This document shows, one piece after another, positions 1 through 7,354 of a stretch of 34,723 nucleotides of DNA (the stretch's first letter is position 1; each line of letters starts with the position of its first letter). Source of the stretch: Chitinophagaceae bacterium (lineage in GTDB: Bacteria > Bacteroidota > Bacteroidia > Chitinophagales > Chitinophagaceae). A program made the translations under genes and the position numbers. Where the stretch lies: NCBI GenBank assembly GCA_019747705.1, contig JAIEQM010000014.1:1-34723 (forward strand). Direction: 5' to 3'. The notes under the pieces were generated by a model. That model saw only the letters and a list, made by a program, of their open reading frames with translations. It ran no database searches and was not told where the DNA came from.

Positions 1-210
1 TGGTACCTGCCTGAAAAAACAGATTATAATGTTTTTGCTGCGAAGTACCCCATGAATGGTGAACTGAAACAGCAGGACAGTAAAATAAAAGCTATGGAAC
101 AGTGGTGTGATGAAGTTAAGATTGAGTTTACTCCAACTTTTTTTGTAAACGGGCATCAATTGCCTGAAAATTATAACGTAAACGAATTAAAATATTTTCT
201 TTCCAATTAG
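1..210 (+). CDS. Thioredoxin-like disulfide oxidoreductase, C-terminal fragment
   Basis: The frame is open from base 1 and stops with TAG at 208-210, so only the last 69 residues are present. The fragment carries the T-P-T-F-F-V-N-G motif with the cis-proline of thioredoxin/DsbA folds and ends in a QLPENY...LKYFLSN tail. In Bacteroidota this tail is usual for the C-terminal thioredoxin domain of vitamin-K-epoxide-reductase (VKOR) fusion proteins, which make disulfides in the periplasm. That assignment is from family knowledge; the VKOR part and the active-site Cys pair lie outside the window. It sits 122 bases upstream of the first Cys-rich precursor. Its last seven codons are repeated at about 1772-1795, the footprint of a duplication. 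It could instead be a stand-alone DsbA-like protein. Confidence 0.7.
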   Translation, partial: WYLPEKTDYNVFAAKYPMNGELKQQDSKIKAMEQWCDEVKIEFTPTFFVNGHQLPENYNVNELKYFLSN

Positions 211-344
211 TCTGGGAGAGAAAAGCACCGCAGACTATCGGTAATAGTTGCAAATATTACCGGGTGCAGCCGCTACTACGTTCACGGGCTTAAACGAGAA
301 GCAACAATCTTTTAATTTCAAATTCTTAACAAATGAAAAAGTTT
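188..344 (+). repeat. Direct repeat copy A: gene tail, leader and first codons of a precursor
   Basis: This stretch matches 1772-1929 closely. It covers the last codons of the upstream thioredoxin gene, the whole 5' leader, the ATG and the first codons of the precursor (M-K-K-F-Q). The two copies are about 1585 bases apart. Differences in the leader are few and several are compensatory within a hairpin. The arrangement fits a tandem duplication of a leader-plus-precursor unit, after which the downstream genes diverged or were replaced. Confidence 0.9.
225..290 (+). ncRNA. Candidate structured 5' leader RNA of precursor A
   Basis: An outer stem GCACC (225-229)/GGTGC (263-267) stacks on an inner stem CGGTAAT (239-245)/ATTACCG (256-262). 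A 10-nt loop AGTTGCAAAT closes the inner stem, and a 9-nt bulge on the 5' side separates the two stems. A further short stem AGCC (268-271)/GGCT (287-290) follows. In the second copy (1809-1874) the inner stem keeps pairing through two compensatory changes (A-U to U-A, U-A to C-G) and one G-C to G-U change, while the loop and bulge stay nearly unchanged. I do not recognise a known riboswitch class. It may be a cis-regulatory leader of the precursor mRNA. Confidence 0.6.
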
Positions 345-530
345 CAAACATTAGGTAAGAGCCTAACAAAAGAACAACAAAAAAAAATAATGGGTGGTGA
401 TGAACAAATTGGAGAAGGCTCTGGAGGAAGCGGAGCTAATTGCCCGCTTAGCTGCAGTTCAATTGATTGCTCAGGAAATTGTAAGTGTTTTAACGAGTTC
501 ACACAAAATCAATATTGTGGTAAGAGGTAA
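333..530 (+). CDS. Cys-rich double-glycine leader peptide precursor A
   Basis: The 65-residue ORF has a leader starting MKKFQTLGKSLTKEQ and ending K-K-I-M-G-G, the typical Bacteroidota GG-type leader cut by C39 peptidases. Cleavage after the GG (residue 22) would release a 43-residue core that begins acidic and Gly/Ser-rich and then carries six cysteines, enough for three disulfides. No bacteriocin family is recognised. The ATG follows a 122-nt structured leader. A strong terminator hairpin starts 16 bases after the stop. The C39 exporter at 3612-6038 is the obvious processing and export machine. The mature activity (bacteriocin, toxin or signal) is unknown. Confidence 0.8.
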   Translation: MKKFQTLGKSLTKEQQKKIMGGDEQIGEGSGGSGANCPLSCSSIDCSGNCKCFNEFTQNQYCGKR

Positions 531-546
531 TAAATCTATTTTCATG

Positions 547-583
547 AGTAGGTTTGAATATTCTTTATTCAAACCTACTTTTT
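547..583 (+). terminator. Intrinsic terminator or attenuator after precursor A
   Basis: There is a perfect 14-bp inverted repeat (547-560 with 566-579), a 5-nt loop, then a T run at 579-583. It lies between the precursor stop (530) and the ATG of the TlpA-like gene (586). It would let most transcripts end after the short precursor, with limited read-through into the oxidoreductase gene. Confidence 0.85.
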
Positions 584-585
584 AC

Positions 586-1725
586 ATGATAAGGATTGTA
601 ATAATGCTTTTGCTTTTTCTGTTACAAAAAACAAAAGCTCAATTAACAAATTCTTCTTTTACAATTAATGGAAAAATAACTACTGATTCTGGTCGGGTAA
701 AATTATTGCCCGTAAGTGATATTTCTTTTTATAAAGATACCAAGATATTTTCAGAGTCAGCATTAGTTGCAGGGGGAAGATTCAGGGTATCAGGGACAAT
801 TCAATACCCTCAGGCATTTCGGTTAAGACTTGAAAATTCAGAAGGGGTTAAATATATATCAGGAATATTTTTTGTTGAAAAAGGGACTAATACCATTCGA
901 TTTAATTCGGATTCAAACTGGGTAGTGCCTTTTGGAGAATACAAAACCATGAATGAATTTCGTAATAGCTTCTTAAAATATTTCTCAGAAGTAGCTGTAA
1001 AGGATTCGATAATCAAAGCAGTAGCAGATAGCTTTTCGAGGGTATATGGAGATAAAGTACCTCTTAAATATAAAAGTTATTTGACTATTCTTCAGGAGCA
1101 AAACAAACAGTTTGAAAGAGGTTTGTTTCAAAGCTATGTGGACCATAATCCTAAATCATATGTTGCTTTATGGAATCTAATAAATTATCAAAGCTTCGAA
1201 TATTCTCCAGATCTGGATAGCATATATAATAGTTTTGCAAGCGAACTAAAAAATACGTATTCGGCCAAAGCCTTCGCAAAAAGGCTTTTAATTTCAGGAA
1301 AAACTGCGCCAGGTAATTTTTTTCCTGAATCACTTTTTTTTAATACAGATTATGAAAGAAGGAATTTAAAAATTCTTTTGGTAAATAAGAAAATCACACT
1401 CGTAGATTTTTGGTTTAACTCTTGCAACCCCTGTATTTCACAATTTTCATTACTCAGGCAGTTTTACTCTGAATATCAAAACAAAGGTTTTAATATAATC
1501 GGAATTTCTGTAGATAGAGCAAAAGATTCTCTTAAATGGAAGCAGGTAATCTCAAAAGAAAAATTGCCATGGACTCAACTTATAGATCTTAATAGTGCTG
1601 CTCAAAGGCTCGGAATAAATGCGTATCCAACTAATTTCTTACTTGATAGCAGTGGAAAAATTGTTGTAAGGGACATAAGCTTATTAGAGCTAGAAGTGTA
1701 TTTGAGAGAAAATTTGAAAGAATAA
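586..1725 (+). CDS. Secreted TlpA-like thiol-disulfide oxidoreductase (CNPC site)
   Basis: The 379-residue protein starts MIRIVIMLLLFLLQKTKAQ, a signal peptide with a typical A-Q end. The N-terminal half (residues about 20-250) resembles the DUF4369-like beta-rich region often placed before TlpA domains. Residues about 255-379 form a thioredoxin fold with V-D-F-W-F-N-S-C-N-P-C as active site and a cis-Pro in N-A-Y-P-T-N-F. The frame is open further upstream, through the precursor in another frame. I chose ATG 586 because it gives a clean signal peptide and lies just after the terminator; ATG 544 sits inside the hairpin. It probably handles disulfides of the neighbouring Cys-rich peptides in the periplasm. 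CNPC, rather than CGPC, suggests a different redox potential from its neighbour at 2303. Confidence 0.8.
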   Translation: MIRIVIMLLLFLLQKTKAQLTNSSFTINGKITTDSGRVKLLPVSDISFYKDTKIFSESALVAGGRFRVSGTIQYPQAFRLRLENSEGVKYISGIFFVEKGTNTIRFNSDSNWVVPFGEYKTMNEFRNSFLKYFSEVAVKDSIIKAVADSFSRVYGDKVPLKYKSYLTILQEQNKQFERGLFQSYVDHNPKSYVALWNLINYQSFEYSPDLDSIYNSFASELKNTYSAKAFAKRLLISGKTAPGNFFPESLFFNTDYERRNLKILLVNKKITLVDFWFNSCNPCISQFSLLRQFYSEYQNKGFNIIGISVDRAKDSLKWKQVISKEKLPWTQLIDLNSAAQRLGINAYPTNFLLDSSGKIVVRDISLLELEVYLRENLKE

Positions 1726-1771
1726 TTTAGAACTTTATTTTCAAAACAAACAATGCTTTCATTTTAGTATA

Positions 1772-1929
1772 TAAAATATTTTCTTTCCAATTAGTCTGGG
1801 ATTGAAAAGCACCACAGACTATCGGTATCAGTTGCAAATGATATCGGGTGCAGCCGCTACTGCGTTCACGGGCTTAAACGAGAAGCAAACATTCTTTTAA
1901 TTTCTAAATCTTAACAAATGAAAAAGTTT
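1772..1929 (+). repeat. Direct repeat copy B: leader of precursor B with gene-tail remnant
   Basis: This is the second copy of the 188-344 repeat. It begins with a remnant of the thioredoxin gene's 3' end (including the TTTCTTTCCAATTAG tail), though no thioredoxin gene precedes it here. The leader and start of precursor B follow. The remnant shows the direction of the duplication: the unit at 188 is in its native context and this copy is derived. Confidence 0.9.
1809..1874 (+). ncRNA. Candidate structured 5' leader RNA of precursor B
   Basis: The fold is the same as in copy A. The outer stem is GCACC (1809-1813)/GGTGC (1847-1851). The inner stem is CGGTATC (1823-1829)/GATATCG (1840-1846), around the same AGTTGCAAAT loop (1830-1839). 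The pairs 1828-1841 (U-A) and 1829-1840 (C-G) replace A-U and U-A in copy A, and 1825-1844 is a G-U wobble. AGCC (1852-1855)/GGCT (1871-1874) is also kept. Confidence 0.6.
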
Positions 1930-2154
1930 CAAAATTTGGGAACTTCATTAAACAGGGAACAGTCAAAAAAAATTAAAGGCGGATGTTTTGGTTGTAAAGA
2001 AGTTGGTGGTGGTGGAAACAACACATGTTATAATACATGCCCAAACGGGAAAAAATGAGGTTTGGATTGCCCCGGGTCTTGCTTTGCCTATAATGAGGCA
2101 CCAGGGGGATGGATTATCTGTAATGGGACTGCATACAATTATGGGTGCCAGTAG
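1918..2154 (+). pseudogene. Cys-rich GG-leader precursor B with in-frame TGA
   Basis: From ATG 1918 a leader M-K-K-F-Q-N-L-G-T-S... to K-I-K-G-G is followed by a core with four cysteines, ending at TGA 2056-2058 (46 residues). The same frame stays open for 31 more codons to TAG 2152-2154 and adds four more cysteines in a Gly/Asn/Tyr-rich context (for example L-D-C-P-G-S-C). The full 76-residue product would have eight core cysteines, like precursor C. The terminator starts 10 bases after the second stop, matching the spacing at the other precursors, so the second stop looks ancestral. It is either a recent nonsense mutation, a sequencing error, or a truncated peptide still in use. Other genes here end in TGA, so TGA is not a sense codon. 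Confidence 0.65.
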
Positions 2155-2163
2155 ATAAGCTAA

Positions 2164-2276
2164 AAGAGGCTGTCTCAAAAGTCTGAGACAGCCTCTTTTT
2201 ATTCGATAAGGTGATGGAGAAAGTTTTCGTTTATGCGATTCTCAAAGCCTTCATTTTACTTTTGAGACAGCCTCTT
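2164..2276. mobile_element. MITE-like 113-bp element with 19-bp terminal inverted repeats
   Basis: Ends at 2164-2182 (AAGAGGCTGTCTCAAAAGT) and 2258-2276 are perfect 19-bp inverted repeats. The first end also has an internal inverted copy at 2184-2196. This G-A-G-G-C-T-G-T-C-T-C-A end motif resembles insertion-sequence ends seen in Bacteroidota. There is no transposase and no clear target duplication. It lies directly between precursor B and the second TlpA-like gene. Confidence 0.55.
2165..2200 (+). terminator. Intrinsic terminator after precursor B
   Basis: A perfect 13-bp stem (2165-2177 with 2184-2196), 6-nt loop and T5 run form a strong terminator 10 bases after the second stop of precursor B. 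It is made from the left end of the MITE-like element plus an internal inverted copy, so the mobile element appears to supply the terminator. Confidence 0.85.
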
Positions 2277-2302
2277 ATTACTCATTAAATAGTTTTTAAT
2301 CA

Positions 2303-3607
2303 ATGCGAAAAATTGTAATGCTTTTTTTACTCCTGAATATTAATTTATATGGAGTATCACAAGATAAGGGCACAAGTATTTACAAAGTAAAATGTAAACA
2401 GGATGCTTCCTACAAAAATGTAAAAGGAGCCCCAATGGAGCCATTAGACATTGTATCAATTGACCGCTCTAATAATTTCCAGATAGTAAAATACTCATTC
2501 GATTTAAGACCATTTTTTTTTGACGAGTATAAAAATTCAAGATTTTCTAAGGATAGTTTTACCAATTTTTCAAACAAATATTTGATTGATACGGTAAACC
2601 TAAATAAGTGGAAAACGAAGAATGATTTATATATTGAAATTCGGAAATTAAAAGATAATGTTATTCAGATTACACCAGATTTAAATTGGTCGGGAGTTTT
2701 TTCTGATGACAAACCCTTTTTTATAAACCCAAATTCGTTTCCAAACGACGATTATATTAATATTAAGTTTAATATAGATTATTGGTTTTTTAAAAAGCAA
2801 ATAAAAAGCATTGACTTTATTATCAAACCAGATGCAAGGGGGATTCCTAAAAAACATAATGCTGCAATTTTTAATACTTGGGGAGGAGCCAGAAAAATAT
2901 TTAAGGGCATGCTTTATGTTGGGAGTGATAGTTTTATGGTTAAAATATTTACGCTTCAAAGGAGTTTATTATTTTCAAAATATAACAGTCTTTTTTGTAT
3001 CTCATCTGCAAATGAAAATTATGTGGAGGTTTTAGACCCTTCTTTCCCTGCCTTTTCATATCAAGACAGCGTTTATGTTGGAAATAAAGTAGTGATTCTT
3101 GATAGTATTTCATCAAATGGAGATTTGGTTTTTTTCAAAGAAGTAGGCACTAACCCTGCCATGAAGGGTTTGCAAGCAGGTGGAACAATAAAATCAATAG
3201 AAGGTGAAGATTTCATAAATAATAAGTATATAGAAATTACTTTGAACAATAAACAATCAAACAAATATTCGCTATTGCATTTTTGGGGTTCGTGGTGTGG
3301 CCCATGTATTGAGAATATTCCAAAACTTAAAGAGCTTCATAATAAGTATAATGATAATGTTTTAATTATAAGCTTACCCTATGAATCTACTATAGATACA
3401 ACAAAAGCAAGAGCTTTAATTCGAAAGTTCGATATTAATTGGACTCAAATAATTCAATTTCGGGATGCTCCCTTTAGTAAACCTGCTGTCATTAAAGACT
3501 TACGAATCGACGCTTTTCCTACATACATTTTGCTTAATTCAAAAGGAGAAATATTAGTGAGGACGTCTGACATTTCTGCGATCGAAAAAATAATTTCAAT
3601 AAAGTAA
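2303..3607 (+). CDS. Secreted TlpA-like thiol-disulfide oxidoreductase (CGPC site)
   Basis: This 434-residue protein has a signal peptide (MRKIVMLFLLLNINLYGVSQ). The long N-terminal region (about 20-310) is rich in Asp, Asn and aromatics and I do not recognise it. A C-terminal thioredoxin domain has H-F-W-G-S-W-C-G-P-C at about residue 325-335 and the cis-Pro motif D-A-F-P-T-Y-I. The N-terminal half is unlike that of the other TlpA-like gene at 586, so they are not simple duplicates. The stop lies four bases before the exporter ATG, and the exporter and adaptor follow directly, giving an operon 2303-7335. It probably acts as oxidase, reductase or isomerase on the Cys-rich peptides. Confidence 0.8.
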   Translation: MRKIVMLFLLLNINLYGVSQDKGTSIYKVKCKQDASYKNVKGAPMEPLDIVSIDRSNNFQIVKYSFDLRPFFFDEYKNSRFSKDSFTNFSNKYLIDTVNLNKWKTKNDLYIEIRKLKDNVIQITPDLNWSGVFSDDKPFFINPNSFPNDDYINIKFNIDYWFFKKQIKSIDFIIKPDARGIPKKHNAAIFNTWGGARKIFKGMLYVGSDSFMVKIFTLQRSLLFSKYNSLFCISSANENYVEVLDPSFPAFSYQDSVYVGNKVVILDSISSNGDLVFFKEVGTNPAMKGLQAGGTIKSIEGEDFINNKYIEITLNNKQSNKYSLLHFWGSWCGPCIENIPKLKELHNKYNDNVLIISLPYESTIDTTKARALIRKFDINWTQIIQFRDAPFSKPAVIKDLRIDAFPTYILLNSKGEILVRTSDISAIEKIISIK

Positions 3608-3611
3608 GCGG

Positions 3612-6038
3612 ATGAAATTTGGTTTTTATAAACAACATGACTCCATGGACTGCGGCCCCACCTGCCTCGCCATGGTCTGTAAACATTATAAGAAAAACAT
3701 CTCTATCCAGTTACTCAGGGATAAAACACAAATAGGTAAAGAAGGTGTAAACTTATTGGGCATTAGTGAGGCGGCCGAAAGCATCGGTTTCCGTACCAGC
3801 GCCGTTAAAATTACTTATGAACAGTTATACAAAGAAGCAGCTTTACCTGCTATTCTCCACTGGAGCCAAAATCATTTTGTAGTAGCTGTTCCGCAAAAAA
3901 CAAACGGTAAAAAATTTACCGTTGCAGACCCTGCCAAAGGCATCATCACCTATACCAAACAGGAGTTTTTACAATACTGGGCTAGTAATAAAAATAACGG
4001 GCAGGAAGAAGGTATTGCTTTGTTATTAGAGCCCACTCCTGCTTTTCATAAGTATGAAGAAGATACAGCAGGCAGCGATGTTACAAAAGATAAACAACTT
4101 GGCTTCAAAAATATTTTCAATTATATACTGCCTTATAAAAAATTAGTGTTTCAATTGTTTGTGGGTTTAGGTGTAGCAAGTCTCTTACAACTCATCCTTC
4201 CTTTTCTTACGCAAAGTGTAGTGGATGTGGGTATCAATACCGCCAATATTCATTTTGTTTATATTGTACTGCTTGTACAAATAGCATTATTTGCAGGCAG
4301 GCTGGTAATAGAGTTTGTACGTAGCTGGATACTCTTACACATCAGCACCCGCATCAATGTTTCTATTCTTACAGATTTTCTCATTAAACTCATGAAGCTG
4401 CCGGTTTCTTTTTTTGACAGTAAAAAAACCGGTGATATCCTGCAACGGATGAACGACCACAGCCGTATCGAATCCTTCCTCACCGGCTCATCTATCAATG
4501 TTTTGTTTTCATTAGTTAATCTGTTGATATTTTCAGTGGTACTTGCTGTTTTTAATACCGGCATCTTTATGGTGTTTGCCATTGCAAGCATTCTTTACTC
4601 TTTATGGGTTATTCTGTTTCTGAAAAAGCGAAAGGAACTGGATTACAAACGTTTTGAAATTGCATCGCAGGAGCAAAGCGCCACCATTCAATTGGTACAG
4701 GGCATGCAGGAAATAAAGCTCGCAGGCGCAGAACAACCCATGCGCTGGAACTGGGAACGTTTACAGGCAAAACTGTTCCGTTTCAGTATGAAAAGCCTCA
4801 GCCTTAACCAATGGCAGCAGAGTGGTGCGTTCTTTATTAACGAAGGCAAAAATATTTTCATCACTTTTCTTTCCGCCAAAGCAGTAATTGACGGCCAAAT
4901 GACACTCGGCAGTATGCTGGCGGTGCAATACATTATTGGTCAGCTTAACAGCCCTATTGAGCAAATGATTGGTTTTATACAAAGCTGGCAGAATGCTAAA
5001 ATAAGTATGGACAGGCTCAATGAAATTCATACCATAGCAGACGAAGAACCTGCACATAAAAATTTGTTGAAGGAATTGCCGTTTGCATTTCAAAGGCAAT
5101 TGGTGGGAGGGAAAAGCGGCCCATCTAAATCTTCCCCAAGGGAAGACTTCTCAACAGCACAAGGCCAGCGTGTGGAAGAGCATAATTTTTATACTGCCGG
5201 TTTGAATTTTAAAGATGATAATTCAAAAGTATTATCTGAGAATAGCGAGGGCTGGGCAGAGATGGCCTCCGCCTTGGGAGGAGGTCGGGAGGAGGCCGTG
5301 GGTTGGGTGGGGCTCTCCAATCTTTCCTTCACCTATTCCGGTGCAGGAAACGAGCCTGTATTAAAAAACATCAACCTGCAAATACCCAAAGGAAAAACAA
5401 CTGCCATAGTTGGCACCAGCGGAAGCGGCAAAACAACCCTGCTCAAATTGTTATTGAAATTTTATGAACCGCAAAAAGGTGAAATAAAAATTGGTTCAGC
5501 ACCGCTGGAACATATGAGTCCCCGCACATGGCGCTCTCATTGCGGCGTAGTAATGCAGGAGAGTTTTATTTTTTCTGATACCATTGCCAGGAACATTGCA
5601 GTAGGTACTGATAAAATTGATATGACCAGGCTGGTACGTGCAGTTACAATTGCCAACTGTAAAGAGTTTATTGAAAGTTTACCGCTTGGATTTAACACAA
5701 AGATAGGAGCAGAAGGTAACGGCATCAGTATGGGGCAGAAACAACGCATACTCATTGCACGCTCTGTTTACAGGGACCCTGATTTTATCTTTTTTGATGA
5801 AGCTACCAACAGCCTTGATGCCAATAATGAAAGTGTAATTCTTGAAAACCTGAATTCATTTTTTAAAGGCCGTACTGTAATTATTGTGGCACACAGGTTA
5901 AGCACTGTAAAACATGCTGACCAGATTGTGGTATTGAACAAAGGCGTGATTTCAGAAAAAGGAACGCACCAGGAACTGGTAAATCTCAAAGGAGAATATT
6001 ATACACTTGTAAAAAATCAATTGGAACTGGGAGAATAA
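3612..6038 (+). CDS. Peptidase-containing ABC exporter (C39 peptidase, TMD, ATPase)
   Basis: The 808-residue protein is a PCAT transporter that cuts GG leaders and exports the core peptide. The C39 domain (1-130) shows Q8, C14 in D-C-G-P-T-C, H88 in N-H-F-V-V and D106 in A-D-P, a complete catalytic set. A six-helix transmembrane region spans about 170-480. The ATPase (about 570-808) has Walker A G-T-S-G-S-G-K-T-T near 601, a signature I-S-M-G-Q-K-Q-R, Walker B F-I-F-F-D-E-A-T and the H-loop V-A-H-R-L-S-T. It is about 70 residues longer than usual because the linker (about 497-570) contains REP-like inserts. One base separates it from the adaptor gene. A second, inverted copy of its ATPase region lies at 34031-34597. 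Confidence 0.95.
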   Translation: MKFGFYKQHDSMDCGPTCLAMVCKHYKKNISIQLLRDKTQIGKEGVNLLGISEAAESIGFRTSAVKITYEQLYKEAALPAILHWSQNHFVVAVPQKTNGKKFTVADPAKGIITYTKQEFLQYWASNKNNGQEEGIALLLEPTPAFHKYEEDTAGSDVTKDKQLGFKNIFNYILPYKKLVFQLFVGLGVASLLQLILPFLTQSVVDVGINTANIHFVYIVLLVQIALFAGRLVIEFVRSWILLHISTRINVSILTDFLIKLMKLPVSFFDSKKTGDILQRMNDHSRIESFLTGSSINVLFSLVNLLIFSVVLAVFNTGIFMVFAIASILYSLWVILFLKKRKELDYKRFEIASQEQSATIQLVQGMQEIKLAGAEQPMRWNWERLQAKLFRFSMKSLSLNQWQQSGAFFINEGKNIFITFLSAKAVIDGQMTLGSMLAVQYIIGQLNSPIEQMIGFIQSWQNAKISMDRLNEIHTIADEEPAHKNLLKELPFAFQRQLVGGKSGPSKSSPREDFSTAQGQRVEEHNFYTAGLNFKDDNSKVLSENSEGWAEMASALGGGREEAVGWVGLSNLSFTYSGAGNEPVLKNINLQIPKGKTTAIVGTSGSGKTTLLKLLLKFYEPQKGEIKIGSAPLEHMSPRTWRSHCGVVMQESFIFSDTIARNIAVGTDKIDMTRLVRAVTIANCKEFIESLPLGFNTKIGAEGNGISMGQKQRILIARSVYRDPDFIFFDEATNSLDANNESVILENLNSFFKGRTVIIVAHRLSTVKHADQIVVLNKGVISEKGTHQELVNLKGEYYTLVKNQLELGE
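5111..5297. repeat. REP-like palindromes inside the exporter linker
   Basis: Two GC-rich palindromic blocks lie in frame within the exporter gene. The first (5118-5150) reads CCCATCTAAATCTTCCCCAA then GGGAAGAC, with CTTCCC (5131-5136) pairing with GGGAAG (5140-5145). The second (5261-5300) has GGCCTCC (5264-5270) pairing with GGAGGCC (5291-5297). Such CCATCTAAATC/CCCC-AA-GGGG modules occur as dispersed intergenic repeats in many Bacteroidota. They encode a low-complexity Gly/Ser/Arg stretch between the membrane and ATPase domains. Confidence 0.6.
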
Positions 6039-6039
6039 A

Positions 6040-7335
6040 ATGCCACAAGCAAGTACCATACAACAGGAACTGATTAGCACAGATGTGCAGGAAATTATCA
6101 GCTACAAACCACATTGGTTCATCCGGAAAGGCAACATGATTTTCTTTTTAGTATTTGCAGCTTTGCTGGCCGGTACATGGTTTATCAGTTACCCGGATAT
6201 TGTTAAAGGTTCGGCAAGAATTGTAGCGATTGACGGGCCAAAAATGGTGAATACAAAAACAGAAGGAATTATTAAAAAACTCTTGGTTGCCAATGAAGCA
6301 ACAGTTAAAGAAAATCAGCCATTGGCTTATATGCAAAGCCTTGGCCGGCATCAGGAAGTAATGGATTTGAAACAATGGATTGAGTCTGTTGAAGTACCTG
6401 TACGTGCAGACAGTCTTGAACTCATTCTCAAGTTTCCGTTGGCAACATTTGCACAACTGGGAGAGTTGCAGCAGGACTATGAGCTTTTTTACATACAGTA
6501 TAAAGAAACACAACAGCTTTTGTCAAGCGGTTTCTATCAGCAAAAAAAGAAAGCGCTTCTTACTGACATCGGATACATTGCATCACTCAAAAACAACCTT
6601 CAAAAACAAAACAACCTTTTGCAGCAGGAATATGCCGTACAGCAAAAAGATTACAGTGCAAAAGAATATTTAACCAATGAAAAAGTAATTGCCCCGCTTG
6701 AGTTAAACCAGGAAAAAGGGAAAATGCTTTTAAAAGAGCAGGGACTGGAGCAAATGAATAACCAGATCATTAACAGCAATATTGCATTGCACAACAAACA
6801 AAAAGAATTGCTGGAGCTGCAGAAGTTTGTAAGTGATCAGAAAATAAAATTCCTTTCGGCGCTGTTAACCCTGAAAGCAAAAACAGCAGAATGGATGCGT
6901 AAATATGTTGTAACAGCGCCGCAGGGGGGTAAGTTGTATTACACATCATTTTTTACTGAAAACCAACTGGTGCCGGTGAATACTGATTTGTTTTATGTGC
7001 AACCAGAAACAAGTATTTATTATGCAGAGTTAAAAGCAGGCCAGGATGGTATTGGTAAAATTTCCAATCATCAAAATGTATTGCTTCGTTTGCAGGGCTA
7101 TCCTTCTGAGCAGTTTGGCTACTTGAAAGGCAGCGTGAGTTATATTTCCAATATGCCCAGCCGTAACGACAGCTTTATAGTAAAAGTAGCATTACCCCGG
7201 GGCCTGGTAACCAATCAAAACAAAAAGGTGTATTTCAGAAACAACCTGCTTGCAACGGGTGAGATTATAACAAGTAACAGAAAATTATTTGACCGTTTTG
7301 TCGGAAGGCTTTATGAAATTCTAAAAAGGAATTAA
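6040..7335 (+). CDS. HlyD-family secretion adaptor
   Basis: The 431-residue protein has a short cytoplasmic N-terminus, one transmembrane helix at about residues 30-50 (MIFFLVFAALLAGTWFISY), a first lipoyl/barrel half with A-N-E-A-T-V-K-E-N-Q-P-L-A, a long coiled coil rich in Lys, Gln and Leu (about 170-290), and a second barrel half starting near V-V-T-A-P-Q-G-G. This is the usual layout of adaptors linking an inner-membrane peptide exporter to an outer-membrane channel. The start is one base after the exporter stop, implying coupled expression. No TolC-type gene is in the window, so the outer-membrane pore must be elsewhere. Confidence 0.92.
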   Translation: MPQASTIQQELISTDVQEIISYKPHWFIRKGNMIFFLVFAALLAGTWFISYPDIVKGSARIVAIDGPKMVNTKTEGIIKKLLVANEATVKENQPLAYMQSLGRHQEVMDLKQWIESVEVPVRADSLELILKFPLATFAQLGELQQDYELFYIQYKETQQLLSSGFYQQKKKALLTDIGYIASLKNNLQKQNNLLQQEYAVQQKDYSAKEYLTNEKVIAPLELNQEKGKMLLKEQGLEQMNNQIINSNIALHNKQKELLELQKFVSDQKIKFLSALLTLKAKTAEWMRKYVVTAPQGGKLYYTSFFTENQLVPVNTDLFYVQPETSIYYAELKAGQDGIGKISNHQNVLLRLQGYPSEQFGYLKGSVSYISNMPSRNDSFIVKVALPRGLVTNQNKKVYFRNNLLATGEIITSNRKLFDRFVGRLYEILKRN

Positions 7336-7354
7336 AAAATATTGTTTGCAAACA

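Noticed and set aside
225..300. Known riboswitch (c-di-GMP, SAM, cobalamin, preQ1) in the precursor leaders
   Set aside because: The conserved cores of those classes were not recognisable. Only the covarying stem-loop is supported.
2056..2058. Selenocysteine or TGA-as-Trp reading
   Set aside because: Several housekeeping genes here stop with TGA, no SECIS-like hairpin is evident right after the codon, and selenoproteins are rare in this phylum.
2040..2100. Frameshift at the A6 run (2050-2055) as the cause of the early stop in precursor B
   Set aside because: The shifted frame gives M-R-F-G-L-P-R-V-L and loses the cysteines. The zero frame past the TGA keeps a Cys/Gly pattern, so a nonsense change fits better.
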